5,102 bases of DNA from NCBI GenBank assembly GCA_024709285.1, contig JANJWY010000104.1:1-5102 (forward strand), given 5' to 3'. The translations under genes and the position numbers were made by a program. The DNA comes from Erysipelotrichaceae bacterium. GTDB lineage: Bacteria; Bacillota_I; Bacilli_A; Erysipelotrichales; Erysipelotrichaceae. The stretch's first letter is position 1, and every line of letters begins with the position of its first letter. Below, in pieces: positions 1-5,102 of the stretch. Below the pieces are notes generated by a model, which saw nothing but the letters and a program-made list of their open reading frames with translations, made no database searches and was not told the DNA's origin.

Positions 1-281
1 ATTGCTTCAAGATCAAGCTGCGAATCAATAATCGCCTGTTTCGCGGCGACTCGGGCAAACACGGTAAAACGATCATTGAACTTCACATCACGTTTGGTGA
101 AATATTGTTCGACATCCAAATCCTTGACCTGTGCAGCCAGCTTTACACGATATTCACTCGTATCAAATGCGGTGATCGGTTCAATCCCACATTTCCCCTC
201 TTCTACACTCTTCCACAATTGTTCGACCGTGTTGCCGATGGGAGTTACGGCTCCCATACCGGTAATTACAACTCTACGCAT
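1..281 (-). CDS. fabF: Beta-ketoacyl-ACP synthase II (FabF), N-terminal 93 residues (partial)
   Basis: The gene runs off the left edge of the window. The visible 93 complete codons begin MRRVVITGMGAVTPIGNT, the characteristic FabF opening. They continue through LWKSVEEGKCGIEPIT and FDTSEY, and then a DRFTVFARVAAKQAI segment that aligns with the conserved DRFTQYALAAAKQA of FabF. FabF elongates acyl-ACP by decarboxylative condensation with malonyl-ACP. Its catalytic Cys-His-His residues lie beyond the window, so integrity of the enzyme cannot be judged. Two adjacent ATG codons occur (284 and 281). The second is chosen because it gives seven bases of spacing from GAGG, against four for the first, and because FabF proteins usually start M-K/R-R-V. 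It follows fabG after a nine-base gap. Confidence 0.95.
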   Translation of the reverse strand, partial: MRRVVITGMGAVTPIGNTVEQLWKSVEEGKCGIEPITAFDTSEYRVKLAAQVKDLDVEQYFTKRDVKFNDRFTVFARVAAKQAIIDSQLDLEA

Positions 282-288
282 CATTTTA

Positions 289-292
289 CCTC
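289..292 (-). promoter_or_regulatory. Ribosome binding site of fabF, overlapping the fabG stop
   Basis: GAGG on the minus strand, with a following T extending the match, overlaps the fabG TGA stop codon. Spacing is four bases to the first ATG (284) and seven to the second ATG (281), which favours the second as the start. Confidence 0.65.
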
Positions 293-1028
293 ACATGACC
301 ATTCCGCCATCAACATTGATGACTTGACCGGTAATATAGTTCGCGGCATCACTTGCCAAAAACAAAGCCACATTCGCGACATCTTCCGGCTGGCCCAAAC
401 GAGCCATCGGTACTTGCCCTAAAATCCCACTTTTAACTTCGTCGCTTAACACATCCGTCATTTTGGTTTGAATAAAACCCGGAGCAATCGCATTGCATGT
501 TACATTGCGCGATGCCAGTTCTCTCGCCACACTCTTGGTCAGGGCAATGATTCCGCCTTTGGACGCCGCATAATTAGCCTGACCGATATTTCCGATCTGT
601 CCGATAACCGAGGCCATATTGATGATTTTGCCTTTGCGAGCCTTCATCATCGGTTTGACCACCGCTTTGATACAGTGAAACGTTCCTAATAAGTTAACAT
701 CGAGAACATCCGAGAAATCCTCGCTGGTCATACGTAATAACAGATTATCCTTGGTGATGCCGGAATTATTGATCAACACATCGATTGAACCAAACGTTTT
801 CAATGTCAGATCCACCATGGCATTCACTTCCTCTTGCTTCGAAACATCCGCTTTTACCGCAAATGCTTCTACCCCAAGTTCACTACATTGCTTGGTTACT
901 TCAAGCGCGGCTTGCTCAGAATGCCCATAATTAACAACGACATTATAGCCCGCCTGCGCAAAGGTCAGCGCACACGCCTTCCCGATTCCCGAAGCTCCTC
1001 CGGTCACCAATACGGTCAAGTTACTCAT
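291..1028 (-). CDS. fabG: 3-oxoacyl-ACP reductase (FabG)
   Basis: FabG reduces 3-ketoacyl-ACP to (R)-3-hydroxyacyl-ACP with NADPH, the first reduction of each elongation round. It is a classical short-chain dehydrogenase/reductase of 245 residues, normal for the family. Motifs in order: dinucleotide-binding TGGASGIG (9-16), ADV (60-62) contacting the adenine, NNSG (87-90; usually NNAG), and the catalytic tetrad Asn112, Ser140, Tyr153 and Lys157 in the YAASK context. These are followed by IAPGFIQTKM (181-190) and the C-terminal ITGQVINVDGGMVM. The ATG start is supported by AAGGAG seven bases upstream and gives the usual short N-terminus before the first beta strand. The start overlaps the fabD stop by four bases (ATGA). 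Its location in the FAS II operon separates it from the many generic SDR enzymes with similar sequence. Confidence 0.96.
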   Translation of the reverse strand: MSNLTVLVTGGASGIGKACALTFAQAGYNVVVNYGHSEQAALEVTKQCSELGVEAFAVKADVSKQEEVNAMVDLTLKTFGSIDVLINNSGITKDNLLLRMTSEDFSDVLDVNLLGTFHCIKAVVKPMMKARKGKIINMASVIGQIGNIGQANYAASKGGIIALTKSVARELASRNVTCNAIAPGFIQTKMTDVLSDEVKSGILGQVPMARLGQPEDVANVALFLASDAANYITGQVINVDGGMVM

Positions 1029-1945
1029 AAAAGTTCTCCTTTCAGCTTCACAATCGATGCTTCATCTTCAATCGCAAACACTCTTACCTGCGGAGCGATT
1101 TTCTTAACGAATCCAGATAACACCGTACCCGGACCGATTTCCACAAAGGTATCCACACCATCCCTCACCATATTCTCAATGGTTGTTACAAACTGTACGG
1201 TACTGTGAATCTGACGGGTCAGTGCCGTGATGATATCCGACTCCGGTTGTCCGGAAATATTGAAATAGACATTGATGAGGGGTGTTTGGATTGGTACTTT
1301 GTTTAATAGTAAATTTAATTCTTTGGACGCCTCCATTAGAAGTGAACTATGAAACGCTCCCGAAACATTGAGTGGCATCACGCGTCGCACTCCTTTGGCA
1401 AGCAACAGTTCCGTTGCCTTCGCCAGTGCTTCGATATGACCGCTGATCACCGTTTGATTGACGCTGTTCTTATTGGCAATCTCACAGATGCCCAGTGCTC
1501 TGACTTGTTCATCTTTGCATACCGACTCAATTAATGCGACATCATCGGAAAGAACCGCCGCCATTGAAGAAGTACCTGAAGGTAACGCAGTGGCCATGAT
1601 CTGACCTCTTTTACGAACCAATGTTACAGCATCGTTTAAGGTAAACACATTCGCAAAGGTCAGTGCTGAGTATTCACCCAGACTCAACCCTGCGGCAGCA
1701 CTGGGAATGATCCCCTCACTTACCGCCGCATGAGCAATGGCCAGTGAAGTCACCAACAAACAGCTCTGCGTAAAGTTGGTATCATTGAGCTGCTCTTGCG
1801 GACCTTCGAAACACAGTTTCTTCAGGTCAAAGTCAAGATTTACCGCATCATAGACTTTACGCGCGGCAGGAAACTTCTGATAAACATCCGCACCCATCCC
1901 CACTTTTTGTACGCCTTGACCGGCAAACAGAAAGGCTAATTTCAT
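1025..1945 (-). CDS. fabD: Malonyl-CoA:ACP transacylase (FabD)
   Basis: FabD moves the malonyl group from CoA to ACP, supplying the extender for FabH and FabF. Numbered from the ATG at 1945 it has 306 residues (E. coli FabD: 309). Family residues are all in place: oxyanion-hole Gln10 in FAGQGVQ, nucleophile Ser88 in GLSLGEYSAL, malonate-binding Arg113 in VRKRG, catalytic His199 in GAFHSSL and Gln245 in LTRQ. The tail carries VEIGPGTVLSGFVKKI. The residue before Leu-Ser is Gly-Leu rather than the Gly-His of E. coli; as recalled, streptococcal FabD shares GLSLG, so this is a lineage trait, not a defect. A GTG at 1954 would add three residues, but it lies inside the Shine-Dalgarno sequence AGAGGTGG, which sits five bases before the ATG, so the ATG is preferred. 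It overlaps the preceding stop and the fabG start by four bases each. Confidence 0.96.
   Translation of the reverse strand: MKLAFLFAGQGVQKVGMGADVYQKFPAARKVYDAVNLDFDLKKLCFEGPQEQLNDTNFTQSCLLVTSLAIAHAAVSEGIIPSAAAGLSLGEYSALTFANVFTLNDAVTLVRKRGQIMATALPSGTSSMAAVLSDDVALIESVCKDEQVRALGICEIANKNSVNQTVISGHIEALAKATELLLAKGVRRVMPLNVSGAFHSSLLMEASKELNLLLNKVPIQTPLINVYFNISGQPESDIITALTRQIHSTVQFVTTIENMVRDGVDTFVEIGPGTVLSGFVKKIAPQVRVFAIEDEASIVKLKGELL
1036..1041 (-). promoter_or_regulatory. Ribosome binding site of fabG
   Basis: AAGGAG on the minus strand, seven bases upstream of the fabG ATG at 1028, lies inside the 3' end of fabD. It is a strong site, so fabG can initiate well even though it also overlaps the fabD stop. 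Confidence 0.8.
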
Positions 1946-3006
1946 TTCAACCACCTCTTCGCATCTTCGATCAACTCATTCATGAGTTCGTGAACACTGA
2001 CCAGCTTATCCAAACGATAACCATTCGAACCGGTAAACACCAAACCCTCCTCAACATTGCCCTTCACTGCTTCAATCAATGCATCAGTTATGCAATAAGG
2101 AGTATTTGCCGGATTGCACGGCTTTAAACAATTGACACAACGCCTAACCGCAATTTTACCTTCCGCCGTCAGTTTCTTAATAAACGTATTTTGAATCCCT
2201 CTGCCCGGAAATCCGGAAGGACTGATCACATAATCAATATCCTCTTCTTTGGCATCCAACAAGACTTGCTTAAAGTTCTGATGCGCATCACATTCATGAG
2301 TCGCAATGAATCGCGTCCCCATTTGTACACCATCCGCACCCAAGTCCATTACTTCCGCAATGTCCTTGCCCGTATATATGCCCCCCGCCGCAAACAGTGG
2401 CACCTTCTTGCCAAACGCCTTCATCTGCTCGATGACATCTGCCAGAATCTCTTTAAGATCCGGCAATTGATGGTTTCGGATCTGATCCCAAGAGAATCCC
2501 AAATGTCCCCCGGCCAACGGACCTTCGATGACGATGAAGTCCGGAAGACGGTTATAACGGCTGATCCAGCGCTTGCACAAAAGAGAGGCTGCTTTACCGC
2601 TGGAAACAATCGGCGCAATCAACGCTTTTGACCCTTCGACCAACTCCGGTAAATTGAGCGGAAGCCCGGCACCGGAAATGATCGCATCAATATCCAACTG
2701 TGCAATCGCTTTGGCATATTCATCATACCGCTCTCCGGCAACCATGATATTCACACCCAACAGGCCTTTGCCCTTGGCAATGTCTCTGGCCTTTTTGATT
2801 TCATTTCTCAGTGCTTCAATGTTTGATTCAAAGGGATGTCTGGCAAAGTCAGGATTATTATAACCTGGCTGAGCGGCTGAGATGACACCCATTCCGCCCT
2901 CTTTCATCACATGCCCCGCAAGATTCCCTAAGGATACACCGATACCCATCCCGCCTTGAATGATCGGAATGTCCAGCTTCAGATTTCCTAATTGTACAGA
3001 TCTCAT
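1942..3006 (-). CDS. Nitronate monooxygenase/FabK-superfamily flavoprotein with four-Cys motif, possibly FabX-like
   Basis: This 354-residue protein is a second FMN TIM-barrel enzyme, clearly diverged from FabK. Seen directly: PIIQGGMGIGVS (14-25), GLLGVNIM (81-88), SGAGLPLNLP (111-120), LCKRWISRY (143-151), EGPLAGGHLGF (161-171) with the family catalytic histidine at His168, FMN-phosphate loop AAGGI (206-210), GADGVQMGTRF (223-233) and a C-terminal CX2CX3CX7C cluster (Cys290, 293, 297, 305) followed by GLVFTGSNGYR. Automatic annotation would say 2-nitropropane dioxygenase. From memory, its layout instead follows Helicobacter pylori FabX, a roughly 360-residue FMN and [4Fe-4S] dehydrogenase/isomerase that makes cis-3-decenoyl-ACP for unsaturated fatty acids. 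Its place between fabK and fabD, with ATGA overlaps at both ends, argues for a fatty-acid role. Alternatives are a second enoyl-ACP reductase or a true nitronate monooxygenase. The superfamily is near certain; the FabX role is inference. Its nearest AGGA lies 14 bases before the ATG, so coupling to fabK is likely. Confidence 0.93.
   Translation of the reverse strand: MRSVQLGNLKLDIPIIQGGMGIGVSLGNLAGHVMKEGGMGVISAAQPGYNNPDFARHPFESNIEALRNEIKKARDIAKGKGLLGVNIMVAGERYDEYAKAIAQLDIDAIISGAGLPLNLPELVEGSKALIAPIVSSGKAASLLCKRWISRYNRLPDFIVIEGPLAGGHLGFSWDQIRNHQLPDLKEILADVIEQMKAFGKKVPLFAAGGIYTGKDIAEVMDLGADGVQMGTRFIATHECDAHQNFKQVLLDAKEEDIDYVISPSGFPGRGIQNTFIKKLTAEGKIAVRRCVNCLKPCNPANTPYCITDALIEAVKGNVEEGLVFTGSNGYRLDKLVSVHELMNELIEDAKRWLK
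1951..1958 (-). promoter_or_regulatory. Ribosome binding site of fabD (decides start)
   Basis: AGAGGTGG on the minus strand is close to the full anti-Shine-Dalgarno complement and sits five bases before the ATG at 1945. It lies inside the last codons of the upstream flavoprotein gene. Because the GTG at 1954 falls within this element, that codon is unlikely to be the real start. Confidence 0.8.
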
Positions 3007-3944
3007 AACTGTTCAAGCTTTCCTTGGAGTTTGGGAAGCTGTTGCTTGGCATCCAAGATAATATCCTCAAATATTTGTTTTAACGGTTTGACCTCCTTGA
3101 TCATCCCGGCAATCTGACCCATCATGACCGAACCGTTTTTGACATCACCGTCAAACACGGCCTTACGCAAAGAACCCAACGTGAGCTTTTCCAGTTCATC
3201 TTTGGTTGCGCCTTCTTTTTCCAAACGCAAATACTCCTGAGACATCGGATTGCGCATGATGCGAACCGGCGCCGAAACGCTTCTGCCCGTAACCACGGTA
3301 TCACTGTCCTTCGCCTTTAGTACGGCATTTTTATAATTCACATGAATCGGACATTCCTCACTGGCAAGAAGCAATGTTCCCATTTGCACGCCGATTGCAC
3401 CCAACATCAGGGCTGAGGCAAATCCGCGTCCATCCCCGATACCGCCGGCCGCAATGACCGGAATATTCAGACTGTCCACCGCCTGAGGAACCAAGGCCAT
3501 CGTCGTCATTTCGCCGACATGACCGCCGGCCTCCGTACCTTCAACGATGACCATATCCGCGCCGGCCTGTTGCATACGGATCGCCAACGACACCGTCGGA
3601 ACGACCGGAATCACAAAGATGCCCGCTTCCTTCAGTTTTGCCATGTACGGACCCGGATTACCGGCACCTGTAGTAACGACCGCCGGTTTCAACTGATAGA
3701 GAACTTCAAAAATCTCCGGACTGTGATGATTCATCATCATGACATTGACCCCAAACGGTTTTTCGGTCAGACTGCGACAACGCGCAACCGCATCCGCCAC
3801 TTGTTGAGGATTCATGGCACCGGTTGCAATCACTCCCAAAGCTCCGGCATTGGACACCGCCGCCGCAAACTCAGCGGTCGCTATATTGGCCATCGCTCCT
3901 TGAACGATGGGATACTTTATTTTCAAAATTTCATTGAGTAGCAT
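3003..3944 (-). CDS. fabK: Enoyl-ACP reductase II (FabK), FMN-dependent
   Basis: FabK reduces trans-2-enoyl-ACP to acyl-ACP, the last step of each elongation cycle, using FMN and NAD(P)H. It replaces FabI in many Bacillota and is insensitive to triclosan (family knowledge). The 313-residue protein is a TIM barrel of the nitronate monooxygenase superfamily. Visible motifs are PIVQGAMA (12-19), EGTEAGGHVGE (135-145) with the expected catalytic His142, the phosphate-binding AAGGIGDG (165-172), GAIGVQMGT (182-190) and the FabK-type tail NGSVMMGQIAGMI (270-282). The whole chain reads like Streptococcus pneumoniae FabK (about 324 residues, catalytic His144), including the GRSVSAPVR segment. No cysteine cluster is present, unlike in the next gene. 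The ATG start is supported by AAGGAG five bases upstream, which overlaps the fabH stop. Its own stop overlaps the next start (ATGA). Confidence 0.95.
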   Translation of the reverse strand: MLLNEILKIKYPIVQGAMANIATAEFAAAVSNAGALGVIATGAMNPQQVADAVARCRSLTEKPFGVNVMMMNHHSPEIFEVLYQLKPAVVTTGAGNPGPYMAKLKEAGIFVIPVVPTVSLAIRMQQAGADMVIVEGTEAGGHVGEMTTMALVPQAVDSLNIPVIAAGGIGDGRGFASALMLGAIGVQMGTLLLASEECPIHVNYKNAVLKAKDSDTVVTGRSVSAPVRIMRNPMSQEYLRLEKEGATKDELEKLTLGSLRKAVFDGDVKNGSVMMGQIAGMIKEVKPLKQIFEDIILDAKQQLPKLQGKLEQL

Positions 3945-3949
3945 AGTCG

Positions 3950-3955
3950 CTCCTT
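3950..3955 (-). promoter_or_regulatory. Ribosome binding site of fabK
   Basis: AAGGAG on the minus strand, five bases upstream of the fabK ATG at 3944. Its first base is the last base of the fabH TAA stop. It fixes the fabK start with good confidence. Confidence 0.8.
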
Positions 3956-4929
3956 TACAGTTCTACGGTGGATCCGGCCCAGGTCAACCCCGCCCCAAAT
4001 CCAACCATGATGATTCTCTGTCCCTCTTTTAGTATACCATTTGCCTTCGCTTCTGCCATCGCAATCGGAATAGAAGCTGCGGAAGTATTACCGAATCTTT
4101 CCAGATTGGTAATGAATTTCTCTTGCGGGATTTTCATCTTCGATGCGACATGCGCGATAATGCGTAAATTAGCCTGATGGGGGATAATGTAATCGATTTG
4201 ATCAAGAGTTAACCCTGATTTCTCAATGACCTGCCGAATCCCATCACTGATCGCATCGACCGCAAAACGGAAGACCGCCTGACCCTGCATCTTAAGTGTA
4301 CCGCTAGTTAACGGCTGAGCATCCGATATGTCCTGAAGTTTCAATCCCTCAGCACTCAACACATCTTCCAAATCGCCGCGACTGTTGGCAAAGTGAGATG
4401 CAACATGTTGTGTGCCTTGATTTGTACAAATAAACGCTCCCGCACCATCCCCAAACAACACACATGTACCCCGGTCGTGCCAATCCATCACTTTACTCAA
4501 GGTTTCCGCTCCGACGATCAACGCCGTTTTCGTACGACCGGTCTGGATAAATGCGCTGACCGTCTGAAAAGCCATGACAAATCCGGTGCATGCTGAGTTT
4601 AAATCGAAAGCCATGATCGGACAGTCATTGAGTCCCAATTTCGCCTGCAAGATGGAGGCTACGCTCGGTGTTAACATATCCGGCGTAAAGGTGGCGACGA
4701 TGATCGTATCGATATCGCGTTTGTCGATGCCAGCATCTTCGATTGCTGAAACTGCTGCTCGAAGAGCTAGATCGGATGTATTTTCAGTTTCAGTCACGTA
4801 GCGGCTGTTAATGCCGGTACGCGAAGTGATCCATTCATCACTGGTGTCCAGCCAAGTGAAATCGGTATTGTTGACACGCCGCTGTGCCGTCGCGTAACCC
4901 ATACCCTTTATTTTTACATATTCGTTCAT
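3955..4929 (-). CDS. fabH: Beta-ketoacyl-ACP synthase III (FabH)
   Basis: FabH starts each fatty acid chain by condensing an acyl-CoA primer (acetyl- or branched short-chain) with malonyl-ACP. At 324 residues it has normal length for the family. The Cys-His-Asn triad is complete: Cys114 in NSACTGF, His251 in PHQANLRI and Asn281 in FGNTSAAS. Other FabH hallmarks are DEWITSRTGI (31-40), the LFGDGAGA loop (158-165) and the C-terminal GFGAGLTW (310-317). Primer preference (straight or branched) cannot be read from these motifs. The ATG start overlaps the accA stop by four bases. Only a weak GGG lies upstream as a possible Shine-Dalgarno, so initiation probably depends on ribosomes finishing accA. 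The start fits the usual FabH N-terminus. Ten bases separate its stop from fabK. Confidence 0.97.
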   Translation of the reverse strand: MNEYVKIKGMGYATAQRRVNNTDFTWLDTSDEWITSRTGINSRYVTETENTSDLALRAAVSAIEDAGIDKRDIDTIIVATFTPDMLTPSVASILQAKLGLNDCPIMAFDLNSACTGFVMAFQTVSAFIQTGRTKTALIVGAETLSKVMDWHDRGTCVLFGDGAGAFICTNQGTQHVASHFANSRGDLEDVLSAEGLKLQDISDAQPLTSGTLKMQGQAVFRFAVDAISDGIRQVIEKSGLTLDQIDYIIPHQANLRIIAHVASKMKIPQEKFITNLERFGNTSAASIPIAMAEAKANGILKEGQRIIMVGFGAGLTWAGSTVEL

Positions 4930-5102
4930 ACATTACCCATGGCGCGAAACTTCTCATAGCGCTGCTGCACCAGATTCTTCACACGTATTTTCGTTAATAA
5001 ATTCAGTTCCCGGCGGATGATCGACCGGATTTGACCATAGACTTCATCGCTCTGATGATCAAAGCCGCCCTCCGGTTCCATGATGATTCCATCGATGATT
5101 CC
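4926..5102 (-). CDS. accA: Acetyl-CoA carboxylase carboxyltransferase subunit alpha, C-terminal 58 residues (partial)
   Basis: The gene enters at the right edge of the window and only its last 58 codons plus TGA are present. The frame is open from base 5102. The translation begins GIIDGIIMEPEGG, matching the conserved AccA segment that usually reads IIDEIIPEPLGGAH. It ends with a helical tail containing QQRYEKFRAMG, the typical AccA C-terminal pattern (QRYxKFRxMG). AccA pairs with AccD to form the carboxyltransferase that moves CO2 from biotin on AccB to acetyl-CoA, giving cytosolic malonyl-CoA, the first committed step of fatty acid synthesis. Its stop codon overlaps the fabH start by four bases (ATGA), so the two genes are probably translationally coupled. 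In this lineage of gene orders accBCD would be expected just upstream, outside the window. Identification is by motif recall and gene context; the catalytic crotonase-like core is not visible. Confidence 0.93.
   Translation of the reverse strand, partial: GIIDGIIMEPEGGFDHQSDEVYGQIRSIIRRELNLLTKIRVKNLVQQRYEKFRAMGNV

Larger units (their letters stand above)
1..5102 (-). other. FAS II operon segment accA-fabH-fabK-flavoprotein-fabD-fabG-fabF
   Basis: Seven genes of one pathway run in the same direction. Their junctions are ATGA overlaps (accA/fabH, fabK/flavoprotein, flavoprotein/fabD, fabD/fabG) or short gaps (10 bases fabH/fabK, 9 bases fabG/fabF). No space for an intergenic promoter or terminator exists, so a single polycistronic message is the simplest reading. 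Promoter and regulator sites must lie to the right of the window, and the terminator to the left. Compared with the streptococcal order as recalled (fabH-acpP-fabK-fabD-fabG-fabF-accB-fabZ-accC-accD-accA), accA is here upstream of fabH, acpP is absent between fabH and fabK, and a second FMN protein is inserted after fabK. Confidence 0.9.

Noticed and set aside
834..1208. Open frame of 124 codons on the plus strand
   Set aside because: It spans the fabD/fabG junction in antisense and both real genes carry complete motif sets, so this is a chance frame.
1025..1945. FabD GLSLG in place of GHSLG as a possible inactivating change
   Set aside because: The nucleophile Ser88, His199, Arg113 and both glutamines are present, and streptococcal FabD is recalled to have the same GLSLGEYSAL motif.
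1946..1954. GTG at 1954 as an upstream start for fabD, adding three residues
   Set aside because: The GTG is part of the AGAGGTGG Shine-Dalgarno element for the ATG at 1945, and that ATG gives the usual FabD N-terminus and an ATGA overlap like those elsewhere in the operon.
2191..2631. Open frame of 146 codons on the plus strand
   Set aside because: It lies entirely antisense to the flavoprotein gene, has no recognisable domain, and its composition is that expected of the reverse complement of a coding sequence.
2822..2832. Palindrome TTTGATTCAAA, reminiscent of a FabT-type operator
   Set aside because: It lies deep inside the flavoprotein coding region, is shorter than the recalled FabT site TTTGATTATCAAA, and encodes ordinary residues (Phe-Glu-Ser). 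A chance match is more likely.
3519..3941. Open frame of 140 codons on the plus strand
   Set aside because: It is antisense to fabK, rich in His, Arg and Asn as expected for a shadow frame, and resembles no known protein. The fabK reading is unambiguous.

Overview
All coding sequence in this window lies on the minus strand and forms one tightly packed type II fatty acid synthesis (FAS II) operon. Transcription runs from right to left. Both ends of the window cut through genes of the same operon, so neither the promoter nor the terminator is visible. No RNA gene, mobile element, repeat array or CRISPR was seen, and no gap between genes exceeds about 10 bases.

In transcription order the genes are: the 3' end of accA (acetyl-CoA carboxylase carboxyltransferase alpha subunit; 4926-5102), fabH (initiating ketoacyl-ACP synthase; 3955-4929), fabK (FMN enoyl-ACP reductase; 3003-3944), a second, divergent FMN protein of the nitronate monooxygenase/FabK superfamily with a C-terminal four-cysteine motif (1942-3006), fabD (malonyl transacylase; 1025-1945), fabG (ketoacyl-ACP reductase; 291-1028) and the 5' end of fabF (elongating ketoacyl-ACP synthase; 1-281). 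Four of the six junctions are ATGA overlaps and the other two are gaps of 9-10 bases, so the message is probably translated with extensive coupling.

Together the products make malonyl-CoA (AccA), load it onto ACP (FabD), start the chain (FabH), elongate it (FabF), reduce the keto group (FabG) and reduce the enoyl group (FabK). The dehydratase (FabZ), ACP, AccBCD and any FabT/FapR-type regulator are not in the window and may lie beyond its edges.

The use of FabK as enoyl reductase, the gene clustering, the AGGAG-type ribosome binding sites and the FabD nucleophile motif GLSLGEYSAL all point to a Bacillota (Firmicutes) bacterium. Base composition looks moderate (upper forties % GC by eye). A clostridial or erysipelotrichial lineage is a guess only.

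Most of the operon is ordinary. The item worth attention is the second FMN protein. Its length, its overall sequence features and its CX2CX3CX7C motif resemble, from memory, the Helicobacter pylori FabX family: FMN plus [4Fe-4S] dehydrogenase/isomerases that create the double bond in unsaturated fatty acid synthesis. It is coupled between fabK and fabD. It is therefore a candidate for the unsaturated-fatty-acid branch enzyme of this organism, rather than a nitronate-detoxifying enzyme.
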